Position numbers and translations under genes: made by a program
Notes under the pieces: model-generated
The model's database searches: none
Seen by the model: only the letters and a program-made list of their open reading frames with translations
Told to the model about the DNA's origin: nothing
Shown here: positions 1 to 8,961 of the stretch, in pieces
Position numbering within the stretch: position 1 is the stretch's first letter
How the letters are laid out: each line of letters begins with the position of its first letter
Assembly: GCA_902592935.1 (NCBI GenBank)
Contig: CACJGD010000002.1
Coordinates: 29,889 to 93,888 of the forward strand
From: an uncultured Pelagibacteraceae bacterium
Lineage (GTDB): Bacteria; Pseudomonadota; Alphaproteobacteria; Pelagibacterales; Pelagibacteraceae
Direction: 5' to 3'
DNA length: 64,000 nucleotides

Positions 1-437
1 AAAAATATAAACATGCCCATTTAGCAATTGGATTTATCAAGAATTATAAGTTGAGGCTTAAAATTTTGAAAAAATTAAAAAATTTAAAATATATAATGCC
101 TACAATTATTTCAAATAACTCAATTGTATCTAAAAACTCAAAAATTGGGGCAGGAACAATTGTAATGAATTATTGCATAGTAAATTATGATGCTCAAATT
201 GGTGATAATACAATAATAAACAATAGAGCTTTGATTGAGCATGACGTTGTTATTGGTTCAAACTGTCATATATCTACATCCGTTACAGTTAATGGGAACT
301 GTAAAATTGGAAATAATACTTTTATTGGAAGTGGCACAGTTATAGATAACGGAGTTAGCATTGGTAAAAATTGCATTATTGGGTCAGGCTTAATAATAAA
401 AAAAAATATAAAAGATAATGAGATCAAAAAAAAATAA
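1..437 (+). CDS. neuD: NeuD-family sugar O/N-acyltransferase, 5' end outside window
   Basis: The reading frame is open from base 3 through the left edge, so this is the C-terminal part of a longer protein; the TTG at 51 in the ORF track is not a credible start. The visible part contains a run of hexapeptide repeats (for example IGDNTI, IGSNCH, IGKNCI), the signature of left-handed beta-helix acyltransferases, and the segment before it (AHLAIGFIKNYKLR) resembles the N-terminal PglD/NeuD domain. NeuD/LegH proteins acetylate sugar precursors of sialic or legionaminic acids using acetyl-CoA. It overlaps neuB by 20 bp, which supports a shared pathway. Whether it is NeuD (O-acetylation) or LegH (4-N-acetylation) cannot be settled here. 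Confidence 0.8.
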   Translation, partial: KYKHAHLAIGFIKNYKLRLKILKKLKNLKYIMPTIISNNSIVSKNSKIGAGTIVMNYCIVNYDAQIGDNTIINNRALIEHDVVIGSNCHISTSVTVNGNCKIGNNTFIGSGTVIDNGVSIGKNCIIGSGLIIKKNIKDNEIKKK

Positions 438-1440
438 TATTTACATCATTGCCGAAATAGGCGTTAATCACAATGGAAGTCTAAGCAAAGCAAAAGAGAT
501 GATTTTAAAATCAAAAGAAGCTGGAGCAAATGCTGTAAAAATTCAATCGTATGTTGCTAGCGAGGTTGTAATTAAGACAGCTCAAATTGCAAAATATCAA
601 AAAATAAATATTAAAAACAGAATTTTAAAACAATACGATCTATTAAAAAAATATGAGCTTAATTTTAATCAGCAAAAAAAATTATATAGGTTTTCAAAGT
701 TACATAAGATAGATTTTTTATCCTCAGCCTTTGATCTAGATAGTCTAAATTTCATTAAAAAATTAAATTTAAGATATTTCAAAATCCCCTCAGGTGAAAT
801 TACAAATTTTCAGCTTTTAAGCAAATATTCAGAAATGAAAAAAAAAATTATTCTTTCTACTGGCATGTCAAATCTTAATGAGATTAGGAATGCATTAAAA
901 GTTTTGCTTAAGAAAAAAAATGTCCTAAAAAATATTACTCTTCTTGCCTGCAACACTGATTATCCAACGAAAATTTCAGACTTAAACCTACGCTCTATAA
1001 AATTTTTAAAGAAAAAATTTAAATGTAATGTTGGTTATTCAGATCACTCTATAAGTATAGAGGCTCCTGCTCTTGCTGTAGCCTTAGGCGCAAAAGTAAT
1101 TGAAAAACACGTTACACTAGATAGAAAACTTAGTGGACCAGATCATAAGGCAAGTTTAAATTTTAAAGAATTTAAGAGAATGATAGATTTAATCAGAAAA
1201 ACTGAAATAATGCTTGGACGTGAAGATAAAAAAGTTAGTAAAAGTGAAAATAAAAATATATTTTTTTCTAGAAGATCCATTTTTGCAAAAACAAAAATAA
1301 TAAAGGGTGATATTTTCACGCATAATAATTTAGTATGTAAAAGACCATTAGAAGGAGTTCCAGCAAGTAAATATTTAGTTTACTTGGGAAAAAAGTCAAA
1401 ATATAACTACTCCACTGATGATATTATAAAGAAGCAATAA
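418..1440 (+). CDS. neuB: N-acetylneuraminate/legionaminate synthase (NeuB/LegI)
   Basis: Condenses an N-acyl mannosamine-type six-carbon sugar with phosphoenolpyruvate to make a nine-carbon nonulosonic acid in the cytoplasm. The 340-residue product has the family N-terminus (AEIGVNHNG, residues 12-20), the GEITN loop typical of NeuB/LegI rather than PseI, GYSDHS, and EKHVTLDR, followed by a C-terminal SAF antifreeze-like domain (roughly residue 275 onward, SRRSIFA...). Full family length. The ATG lies inside the end of the neuD-like gene. The hydrolysing 2-epimerase further down the cluster would supply the substrate, which favours a sialic/legionaminic rather than pseudaminic product; exact substrate is inference. 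Confidence 0.9.
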   Translation: MRSKKNNIYIIAEIGVNHNGSLSKAKEMILKSKEAGANAVKIQSYVASEVVIKTAQIAKYQKINIKNRILKQYDLLKKYELNFNQQKKLYRFSKLHKIDFLSSAFDLDSLNFIKKLNLRYFKIPSGEITNFQLLSKYSEMKKKIILSTGMSNLNEIRNALKVLLKKKNVLKNITLLACNTDYPTKISDLNLRSIKFLKKKFKCNVGYSDHSISIEAPALAVALGAKVIEKHVTLDRKLSGPDHKASLNFKEFKRMIDLIRKTEIMLGREDKKVSKSENKNIFFSRRSIFAKTKIIKGDIFTHNNLVCKRPLEGVPASKYLVYLGKKSKYNYSTDDIIKKQ

Positions 1441-1446
1441 ATAGAT

Positions 1447-3546
1447 ATGAAAAAAAAAATTTTTTTATGTGATTTAACATACGATACTATAATTTTAGTT
1501 TCAGATACCATTCCAATTAATATTGGATTTATTGGGTCTTATCTTTTAAAACACCTAAAGGATGAAGTCGAAGTCGAATTATTTAAATATCCAAAAGATG
1601 CAATTGAAAAAATTAAAAAAGAAAAACCAGATGTTGTTGCTTTAAGCAATTATTCCTGGAATAGTAATCTATCTGATTTTGTCTCAAAAATTGCTTTGGA
1701 AGTTAATCCAAACTGTATCACAGTACAAGGTGGAACAAATTTCCCCCATGATAAAACTCAACAAGAATTATTTTTAAAACAAAAAAAATATGTAGATATT
1801 TATACTTTGCTAGAGGGTGAAAAATCTTTTTTAAATATAATTAAAAAATTAATTGATGTTAATGGGGATAAATCTAAAATGTTTGATAATCCTATTGATG
1901 GATGTGTATTTATTCATCCCAAGTCAAAAAAGTTTACATCAGGTAATTATTTAGAGAGAATTAATGATTTGGATGAAATTCCATCTCCATATTTAAATGG
2001 TATGCTTGATAAATTTTTTGATGGCATGCTAACACCATTTATAGAAACAAATAGGGGATGTCCTTTTACATGTTCTTTTTGCCATACTGGAAATGATTAT
2101 TTTCATAAACTTAAAAAATTTTCTGCAGATAGGGTTAGAGATGAAATAGAATATATTGGAAAAAAATGTCATAAACTTGGTATCACTAATTTGCATTTAG
2201 CTGATGTTAATTTTGGCATGTATCCTACAGATAAACTTACATGTGAGTACCTTTTGGAATCAAAAAACAAATATAGCTGGCCATTACAAATTATGGCTAC
2301 CACTGGAAAAAATAGTAAAAAAAGAGTGATGGAAATCACAAGTATTCTTGGAAATATGTTTTCAGTAAATATGTCGATGCAATCAATGGATCCTGTTGTT
2401 TTAAAAAATATTAAGCGTGAAAATATTAAAAATTCTCACATTATTGAAGTCAACCAGCATTTACGTGATCAAGGTAGATCAACAAAAGCAGAACTAATTG
2501 TTCCATTGCCAGGAGAATCTAAAGATACATTTGTTAATGGATTAAATACTGCTTTAGAGGCGGGTGCATCTACAGTAACTATTTATACATTAATGATGCT
2601 TCAAGGAACCGAGTTTAAGTTACCATCTTATAGAAAACAATTTGATTATATAACGAAGTTTAGAATAGTTCCTTTAAATTTTGGTGAATATGATAATGAA
2701 AGAATATTTGATTATGAGGAAGTTGGAGTTGGTACAAAAGACTTATCTTTTGACGACTATTTATACATTCGTTCCCTTGCGCTAATGGTGGAATCTTTGT
2801 TTAATGGAAAACCTTTTGATGAATTTTTTATGTATGCTAACCAAAATGGTATTAGACCAGGATATTTATTGAAGTATTTATTAGATAATATCGAAAAATC
2901 AGATAAACAAATAAGAGAATTATTCTCTGATTTTACTGAGGAGACAAGAACAGAATTATGGGATTCAGAAGAAAAGCTAGTAAGTCATTACAAAAAAGAT
3001 GAAAACTACAAACTTCTAAAAGAAGGAAAAGTTGGTGGAAATCTTATTTATAAATATAAGTCTAGAAGTGTAATAGCTGCTAAAAAAAATTGGATAGACT
3101 TTATTTCTAATCAGATACAAGATATTTTAACAAAAAGATCTGAGAAAAATAATTTTGTGGGTGAAATTAGAAACTTAAATGTATTTTGCAACCAAAAACT
3201 AAAAGGTATGTTGGATGTAGAGGCTAACACAAGTACCTCTCAAGATGAATTTCAATATGATGTTTTAAAATGGATACATGATGGTTATTCAAAAAAACTA
3301 TCTTTTTATAAATTAGCAAAACCTAAAAAATATGTATTTGAATATACTGAGGAGCAATTAAAAAATAGAGTCGATTTATTTAAAAGATACGGAACTGATA
3401 TAAATGCATTGTCTAAAATTATGACTAGAGTTTCAAATCTTGAGAGTCAATTCAGAAAAGTTAGAAATGAGGGAGAAGATACTTTGATCGATATTTATCC
3501 TCAAAAAATTGGTGATAGCTTTGTCAGGTATGCTATCGCAAATTAA
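1447..3546 (+). CDS. B12-binding-type radical SAM protein of unknown substrate
   Basis: The 699-residue product starts with a cobalamin-binding-like alpha/beta domain (roughly residues 1-150; GFIGSYLLKHL, KPDVVALSNYSW, TVQGGTNFP, LLEGEKSF) and then a radical SAM domain whose iron-sulfur cysteines are C205, C209 and C212 (RGCPFTCSFC). About 250 C-terminal residues have no domain I recognise. Members of this class use S-adenosylmethionine and often cobalamin for methylations or rearrangements at unreactive carbons. It sits 6 bp after neuB and directly before a B12 riboswitch and receptor gene, so a cobalamin-dependent step on the surface sugar is a reasonable inference. The classical DxHxxG cobalamin motif is not obvious, so actual B12 binding is unproven. 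Confidence 0.8.
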   Translation: MKKKIFLCDLTYDTIILVSDTIPINIGFIGSYLLKHLKDEVEVELFKYPKDAIEKIKKEKPDVVALSNYSWNSNLSDFVSKIALEVNPNCITVQGGTNFPHDKTQQELFLKQKKYVDIYTLLEGEKSFLNIIKKLIDVNGDKSKMFDNPIDGCVFIHPKSKKFTSGNYLERINDLDEIPSPYLNGMLDKFFDGMLTPFIETNRGCPFTCSFCHTGNDYFHKLKKFSADRVRDEIEYIGKKCHKLGITNLHLADVNFGMYPTDKLTCEYLLESKNKYSWPLQIMATTGKNSKKRVMEITSILGNMFSVNMSMQSMDPVVLKNIKRENIKNSHIIEVNQHLRDQGRSTKAELIVPLPGESKDTFVNGLNTALEAGASTVTIYTLMMLQGTEFKLPSYRKQFDYITKFRIVPLNFGEYDNERIFDYEEVGVGTKDLSFDDYLYIRSLALMVESLFNGKPFDEFFMYANQNGIRPGYLLKYLLDNIEKSDKQIRELFSDFTEETRTELWDSEEKLVSHYKKDENYKLLKEGKVGGNLIYKYKSRSVIAAKKNWIDFISNQIQDILTKRSEKNNFVGEIRNLNVFCNQKLKGMLDVEANTSTSQDEFQYDVLKWIHDGYSKKLSFYKLAKPKKYVFEYTEEQLKNRVDLFKRYGTDINALSKIMTRVSNLESQFRKVRNEGEDTLIDIYPQKIGDSFVRYAIAN

Positions 3547-3585
3547 TTTATAGAAAAATTATAATTTTTTGATAAATTCTAATAA

Positions 3586-3760
3586 TACCGAATCTTGGTG
3601 GGGAATCAGTGCGTAATTCATTGGCTCTTCCTGGAACCGTAAAGTCGGAGTACCACCCGGTAAAGTCCACTGTTGAATGATGGCCAGGAAAAGTCTAATT
3701 CTACAATGAAAAATTAACAGAGGCATTAACTTAACGCCACGAAAGGGGCAAAATAGTGCT
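3586..3760 (+). ncRNA. Cobalamin (B12) riboswitch upstream of btuB-like gene
   Basis: The leader contains the cobalamin aptamer hallmarks in order: a GGTGGGGAATCAGTGCG core with a following AATTC segment, a CCGTAAAGTCGG region, CCACTG, and the B12-box-like GGCCAGGAAAAG near 3682. It ends just before a TonB-dependent receptor start codon. A downstream hairpin-forming GGCATTAA...TTAACGCC lies immediately before the purine-rich GAAAGGGGC that probably is the ribosome binding site, suggesting translational control. Boundaries are estimated by eye; a covariance-model scan (Rfam cobalamin family) would fix them. Confidence 0.85.
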
Positions 3761-5629
3761 ATGTTAAAATTTCTTATTATCCTGACTATAAATACTTTAC
3801 TTATTAATATCTCATTTGCTGATAGTTTGAATGAACTTTATGATTGCTCTTGGGACAACAGGTCAAATACACCATGTTTAGAAATAAGCAAAAACTTATC
3901 AAATTCATCCAAATTTTCTAAAACGGGAATAAATAAAATTGTTATATCAAAAGAAGAAATAGACCGTAGTGGAGCTGTAGATGTTATTGATCTTCTTAAA
4001 AATATTCCAGATATCAATATTACGCAAAGTGGTCCAAAAGGACAGCAAGCCTCAATTTTTTCACGGGGAACAGGATCAAATCATACTATTGTAATGATAA
4101 ATGGTGTACCAATTAATGACCAATCAACTACCCAAGGATTACATGATTTTGGTGTAGATTTTATTCAAACTATTCATCAAATTGAGATTTATCCCGGTTC
4201 ATCAGCAACACATTTTGGAACCAATTCAATTGGTGGAGCAATAAATATAATTCTTACAGGAGATTTTAAAGATAATTTTAAAGTTAACACCGATAAGAAT
4301 GCAAATTACGAATTAGCATTAAACAAAAATTATATATACGATAATTCTTCCCTCAACATGAAATTTGGTAGTGTTAAAAATAAAACCATAAGCGCCAGAG
4401 GTAATAGTGATGATGAAAAAGATGGACTAGAAAATTATTCAGTAAATATAAATTATGAAAAATTTTTAAGAGATAACAATAGATTATACAATACAACGTA
4501 TATCAGACAAACGGTAGCTGCATACGATAATTCATCTACCAATCAAACTGGTTATGAAGGTGACAATAAGTTTGGTTCGTTTCAAATTGGATTAGAGAAA
4601 AAAGATAAAACAAAGAAAAAAAACTATATAATTTATTATAATATTTATGATAGGGAATATGATGAAAGAGGAACTATTGATACATATGAAAGTGAGGTCA
4701 TAGGTATAAAGTATGATTTTTCAAATATTTTAAATAATAGTTTTTCATATGGTTTAGGTTCGGAATATAAATATGATTGGGGTTATTTTGATAATAGAGG
4801 AAGTTATCAGGCATCAACAAAAGGTAATTCGAATAATTTTTCACTTTATGGAAATGCTGGGATCAATTTAGGAAATAATTTTACCTTTTCTCTGTTTACA
4901 AGATCAGATATTCATAAACAGACAGGGTTAAATTCAACTTATAAAGTTAATTTAGATAAAAGATTTGAAAATTTTAATTTTGGAACAGCATTTATGACTG
5001 GTTTACGAAACCCTACTTTATACGAAATGTTTGGAACCGATAATTTTGGATATTCAGGAAATAGAGATTTAAAACCAGAAAAAAGCAACACAGCAGAAAT
5101 ATATTCAAATATATCTGTAAACGAAAATTTAAATTTTAAGGCAAGAGCATTTAGATCGAATATTGAAAATAATATAGAGTATATAAATAATAAATATTCT
5201 AATGATAATGATGATGTAAATTTAAACCAATCTGGTATTAATTTTTTAATAGGTCTAAAAACTGATGATATTTCAGCAAATATATCATCCTCATTTTTAA
5301 GCACAAAAAAAGAAAATGGCTCTAGCCAAACAAGAAGACCAAAAAAGACACATAGTTTAAATCTTTATAAGACCTTAAATAATAAAATATTTGGTAATTA
5401 TAATATCAATTTATCTTATAAACATTATGGTAAGCATTATGACGTACATAGTTCTACATTTAATACTATTGAGATGGATAGTACCGATATATTAGATTTG
5501 ATCATTACAAAAAAAATAAATCAGACAAATTATTTCTTAAAAGTTAGCAATTTATTAGATGAAAGTTATCAAAGACCTCATGGTTATAATCAGGAAAACA
5601 GAATAATCAAATTTGGCTTTAAATACTAA
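3761..5629 (+). CDS. btuB: TonB-dependent outer-membrane receptor, BtuB-like
   Basis: A 622-residue outer-membrane protein with an N-terminal signal peptide (about residues 1-20, hydrophobic, ending ISFADS), a plug domain (SKEEIDRSGAVDVIDLLKN, then SRGTGSNHTIVMINGVP and IEIYPGSSATHFGTNSIGGAINI) and a long Tyr/Asn-rich beta-barrel ending in a C-terminal aromatic residue. Length and plug motifs match the BtuB class that takes up vitamin B12 with energy from TonB. The riboswitch directly upstream is strong contextual evidence for cobalamin or a cobinamide as ligand. No BtuCDF transporter genes are in the window. Confidence 0.88.
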   Translation: MLKFLIILTINTLLINISFADSLNELYDCSWDNRSNTPCLEISKNLSNSSKFSKTGINKIVISKEEIDRSGAVDVIDLLKNIPDINITQSGPKGQQASIFSRGTGSNHTIVMINGVPINDQSTTQGLHDFGVDFIQTIHQIEIYPGSSATHFGTNSIGGAINIILTGDFKDNFKVNTDKNANYELALNKNYIYDNSSLNMKFGSVKNKTISARGNSDDEKDGLENYSVNINYEKFLRDNNRLYNTTYIRQTVAAYDNSSTNQTGYEGDNKFGSFQIGLEKKDKTKKKNYIIYYNIYDREYDERGTIDTYESEVIGIKYDFSNILNNSFSYGLGSEYKYDWGYFDNRGSYQASTKGNSNNFSLYGNAGINLGNNFTFSLFTRSDIHKQTGLNSTYKVNLDKRFENFNFGTAFMTGLRNPTLYEMFGTDNFGYSGNRDLKPEKSNTAEIYSNISVNENLNFKARAFRSNIENNIEYINNKYSNDNDDVNLNQSGINFLIGLKTDDISANISSSFLSTKKENGSSQTRRPKKTHSLNLYKTLNNKIFGNYNINLSYKHYGKHYDVHSSTFNTIEMDSTDILDLIITKKINQTNYFLKVSNLLDESYQRPHGYNQENRIIKFGFKY

Positions 5630-5678
5630 TAATTTAATTTGTTTAATTACATATATTTTATTATAAAACTCTAATTAA

Positions 5679-6188
5679 ATGTATAGTTACATAAAAATAT
5701 CAATAGGAATTCTGGCATTACTATCTTTAACAAGATTTATTCCACATCCACCAAACTTTACTAGTTTAATTGCATTAAGCTTTTATGTTCCAATAATTTT
5801 TGGAATAAAATTTTTGCCAATTTTATTACTTAGTTTTGTTTTTACTGACTTATTTATTGGATTCCATACATTAACATTTTTTACTTGGGGTAGCATTTGT
5901 GTGATAGCACTAATTTCAAAATATTTTTCAAAAACTTTAATTTCAAGGTTTACAGGTGCAATCTCTGGGGCATTAATTTTTTTTATTATATCAAACCTAG
6001 GTGTGTGGTTAATGGGTTCCTATGGTTATACTTTAAATGGTTTCATAAAATGCTATATTCTAGCAATTCCATTTTTTGGAAATACTTTGGTTTCAACAAT
6101 AATTTATTCTTTTATTTTTGAAATTTTATACAAATATTCTAAAACAAATAATTTTAATAATTTTCTTATAAATTTATTTTCTAAATGA
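5679..6188 (+). CDS. Small polytopic membrane protein, DUF6580-like, probably B12-linked
   Basis: The 169-residue protein has about five predicted membrane segments and resembles the DUF6580 putative transport family (N-terminal ...RFIPHPPNFTSLIAL, later SNLGVWLMGSYGY), which looks like an S-component of ECF-type transporters. It lies 49 bp after the receptor and its TGA stop overlaps the ATG of the next gene (ATGA). Its position behind a riboswitch-controlled BtuB suggests a role in moving cobalamin or a precursor across the inner membrane, but this is inference from context. No energising ECF ATPase genes are nearby. Confidence 0.65.
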   Translation: MYSYIKISIGILALLSLTRFIPHPPNFTSLIALSFYVPIIFGIKFLPILLLSFVFTDLFIGFHTLTFFTWGSICVIALISKYFSKTLISRFTGAISGALIFFIISNLGVWLMGSYGYTLNGFIKCYILAIPFFGNTLVSTIIYSFIFEILYKYSKTNNFNNFLINLFSK

Positions 6189-6811
6189 AAATAGGAATAG
6201 TTGATTATGAGTTAAATAATATTAACTCAGTTAAAAATGCATTGGATAGACTAGATTGTGAAAATCTTGTTATCAAAAAATTAAAAGATTTTAAATTAGT
6301 TGATGCCATAATTTTACCAGGTGTAGGATCATATGGTGAAGCTATTTCCAAACTGAATAATTCTAAAATGTCTGAAAAAATTTATAACGAGGTTATAATT
6401 AAAAAAAAACCTTTTTTAGGTATCTGTTTAGGTATGCAGTTAATGTCAACAAATGGATATGAAGGAGGATTTTTTAAAGGACTAAATTTAATAAAAGGAG
6501 ATGTAAAAAAAATAAATGTAAAAAAAAAACTAAAGCTTCCCCATGTAGGATGGAATAATATTAAAATCATAAAAGAAAATCCTCTGTTTGAAGATATCAA
6601 AAATAACTCATGCTTTTATTTTGTGCATTCTTATAGTTATAATTGTAATAAGAGTAATATAACTTCGACAACAGATTATAGTACATCTGTTATATCTTCT
6701 ATACAAAAAAAAAAAATATTTGGAGTTCAATTTCATCCAGAAAGAAGTCAAAAAAATGGAGAAATTTTAATTTCTAATTTTATAAAATTCTGTAATAAAT
6801 CTCATGCTTAA
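6185..6811 (+). CDS. hisH: HisH-like glutaminase of a sugar amidotransferase system
   Basis: A class I glutamine amidotransferase of 208 residues with nucleophile Cys81 (LGICLGMQLMS) and the His184/Glu186 pair (FHPE). It releases ammonia from glutamine for a partner cyclase-like barrel. Gene order hisH-hisF-wbpG inside a glycan cluster, rather than with other his genes, indicates the paralogous HisH2 role in making acetamidino sugars, as established for the Pseudomonas WbpG/HisH2/HisF2 and related PseA systems. Start overlaps the preceding membrane protein by 4 bp. Involvement in histidine synthesis is unlikely. Confidence 0.85.
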   Translation: MKIGIVDYELNNINSVKNALDRLDCENLVIKKLKDFKLVDAIILPGVGSYGEAISKLNNSKMSEKIYNEVIIKKKPFLGICLGMQLMSTNGYEGGFFKGLNLIKGDVKKINVKKKLKLPHVGWNNIKIIKENPLFEDIKNNSCFYFVHSYSYNCNKSNITSTTDYSTSVISSIQKKKIFGVQFHPERSQKNGEILISNFIKFCNKSHA

Positions 6812-7664
6812 AAAAAGATTAATAGCTTCATTAATAATAAAAGATGGAATGTTAGTCCAAAGTATCAATTTTAAAAATTATTTACCTATTGGAAACCCAA
6901 AATATACAATAGAACTTATTTCTAAGTGGGATGTTGATGAAATTATTTTAATTGATATAGATTGCACGCCCAAAAATAAAAAATTTGATTTAAAAAAATT
7001 ATCTGAATTTGCAAAGTTTACTTCTGTTCCATTGACAGTTGGAGGAGGAATAAAAGATATAAATGATGTAAAAAAAATAATTTCTGCAGGAGCAGATAAA
7101 GTTTGTATAAATAGTATAATTTTTAAAAATTTTAATTTTATAAGCGAAATATCTAATTCTTTTGGCTCCCAATGTGTTGTTGTATGCCTAGATATTAAAA
7201 AAAAAAATTCTGAGTATAAGATTTATACCAACCAGGGAAAAACTTTAATTAATGAAAATATATATCTTTTTATAAAGAAAATTACTAATGCAGGTGCTGG
7301 AGAAATTTTACTTAATTTTATAGATAGAGATGGAAAAAGGAATGGTTTCGATACAAATTTTTTAAAAAAAATATGTATTGAGTCAAAAATTCCTATTATT
7401 GCAATGGGGGGTGCTGGAAAATATTCAGATTTTGTAAAACCTTTTATTAAAACGGAAGTATCTGCTCTAGCAGCTGCAAATATATTTCATTTTACTGAAC
7501 ACAGTACAATTTTAGCAAAAGCTCATATGTATAGAAATGGAATTGATGTAAGATTGAATAATGATGCTAGTTATAAATATAGAAATTTTGATAAAATGGG
7601 TAGATTATTAGCATTAAATGCAAAAAATTTATCAAAACTTTTACTAAAACCTTATTCAAAATAA
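6804..7664 (+). CDS. hisF: HisF-like barrel lacking Asp11, ammonia conduit for WbpG-type enzyme
   Basis: The 286-residue (beta/alpha)8 barrel is clearly HisF-like (TVGGGIKD, LIDIDCTPK, AMGGAGK). The N-terminus reads MLKKRLIASLIIKDG: residue 11, catalytic Asp in true HisF (CLDV), is Ile, while Asp130 (VVVCLD) is kept. Known HisF2 paralogues in O-antigen clusters also lose the first aspartate, consistent with a protein that channels ammonia from HisH to a WbpG partner instead of cyclising imidazole glycerol phosphate. Overlaps hisH by 8 bp and precedes two wbpG-like genes. Confidence 0.85.
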   Translation: MLKKRLIASLIIKDGMLVQSINFKNYLPIGNPKYTIELISKWDVDEIILIDIDCTPKNKKFDLKKLSEFAKFTSVPLTVGGGIKDINDVKKIISAGADKVCINSIIFKNFNFISEISNSFGSQCVVVCLDIKKKNSEYKIYTNQGKTLINENIYLFIKKITNAGAGEILLNFIDRDGKRNGFDTNFLKKICIESKIPIIAMGGAGKYSDFVKPFIKTEVSALAAANIFHFTEHSTILAKAHMYRNGIDVRLNNDASYKYRNFDKMGRLLALNAKNLSKLLLKPYSK

Positions 7665-7666
7665 AT

Positions 7667-8953
7667 ATGAACTATTGTTCTAGATGTTTATATCCTTCGA
7701 ATCATCCCTATGGAATTATTTTTAATGAAAATAATTTGTGTTCTGGATGTATAATTCATGAAGAAAAAAATGTAATAGATTGGAAAAAAAAATTTAAAAT
7801 TTTAAAAAAATTAGTTTGGGAATATAAAAAAAGAAATAGTGGTCAAAATTTTGATTGTATTGTTCCTGTAACAGGAGGTTCAGATAGTTTTTTTATTCTT
7901 CATACCGTAAAAAAGGTTTTGGGTCTAAATCCATTATTAGTTAATTATAACTCGCATTTTAACACAAAAATTGGAATTAGAAATTTATCAAGATTAGTTA
8001 CTTCTTTTGATTGTGATATGGTTACTTCTACATTATCTCCTGATTTATTAAAAAAAATAACGAGACATACACTAAAAAAATATGGCACAATGTACTGGCA
8101 AGTTCTTTCTGGATTTACAACTTTTCCTGTTCAAACTGCTGTAAAGTATAAAATTCCGTTAATAATATGGGGTGTTCATGGCTGGTCGGAGCAAACAGGA
8201 ATGTTTTCACATCATGATCAAGCTGAAATGACACAAAGATGCAGAAGAGAACACGCTCTATTAGGCATAAAAGCTGAAGATTTAATTGATAAAAAATCAA
8301 AAATATCAAGACGTGATATCCAACCTTTTATTTACCCTTACGATAACGAGTTAGAAGCAGTTGGTGTAAGAGGGTTATATTTAAGTAATTTCATAAGATG
8401 GGACTCGAAAAAGCAACATGAAAAAATGATTAAGATTTATCATTATGAAACTGAGGAACAACAAAGAACATTTAATACTTATGAAGACGTACATTGTATG
8501 CATTCTGCTGGGATTCATGATTATATTAAATTTCTTAAATTAGGTTATTCAAAAGTTCATGACCACGCAACACGAGAAATAAGACTTCAAAGAATGACTA
8601 GATCGGAGGGGATCAGAATGGTTAAAAAGTATATGTATAAAAAGCCAAAAGATATTAATATTTTTTCAGAATGGATAGAATTACCAGAAAAAAAAATTTT
8701 TGATCAAATAAATAAATTCAGAGACAAAAAAATTTGGCGGTATCAAAATAATAAGTGGAAACTTTTAGATTGTGTTTCTAAACATAAGGAAAACAAGTTT
8801 AATGCAAAAGTTAAATTGAGAATCAAAGAAGATTGTAAATTTATTCAAACAAAATTAAATGAAGAAAAAACATTTAATGAAAAAAACTATACATTAATGG
8901 GAAGAAGTTATTACGATAAAAATAATTATGGAGCTGTTAAAGATAAACCCTAA
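7667..8953 (+). CDS. N-acetyl sugar amidotransferase, WbpG/PseA family, first copy
   Basis: A 428-residue protein starting with a four-cysteine zinc-ribbon-like knuckle (C4, C7, C25, C28) followed by an adenine nucleotide alpha-hydrolase domain. The PP-loop reads VTGGSDS, a variant of the usual SGGxDS. WbpG/PseA enzymes activate an N-acetyl group with ATP and replace its oxygen with nitrogen to give an acetamidino group. It is 58 residues longer than the second copy mainly at the C-terminus. Located 2 bp after hisF. Its substrate may differ from that of the next gene; this is inference. Confidence 0.8.
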   Translation: MNYCSRCLYPSNHPYGIIFNENNLCSGCIIHEEKNVIDWKKKFKILKKLVWEYKKRNSGQNFDCIVPVTGGSDSFFILHTVKKVLGLNPLLVNYNSHFNTKIGIRNLSRLVTSFDCDMVTSTLSPDLLKKITRHTLKKYGTMYWQVLSGFTTFPVQTAVKYKIPLIIWGVHGWSEQTGMFSHHDQAEMTQRCRREHALLGIKAEDLIDKKSKISRRDIQPFIYPYDNELEAVGVRGLYLSNFIRWDSKKQHEKMIKIYHYETEEQQRTFNTYEDVHCMHSAGIHDYIKFLKLGYSKVHDHATREIRLQRMTRSEGIRMVKKYMYKKPKDINIFSEWIELPEKKIFDQINKFRDKKIWRYQNNKWKLLDCVSKHKENKFNAKVKLRIKEDCKFIQTKLNEEKTFNEKNYTLMGRSYYDKNNYGAVKDKP

Positions 8954-8961
8954 ATAAAATT

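Noticed and set aside
418-1440. NeuB as pseudaminic acid synthase
   Set aside because: The GEITN loop and the hydrolysing 2-epimerase fit sialic/legionaminic synthesis better.
4939-5304. Antisense ORF inside the receptor gene
   Set aside because: Shadow frame of a strongly supported outer-membrane receptor; no motif.
6185-7664. hisH-hisF as histidine biosynthesis genes
   Set aside because: They sit in a glycan cluster beside wbpG genes and HisF lacks Asp11.
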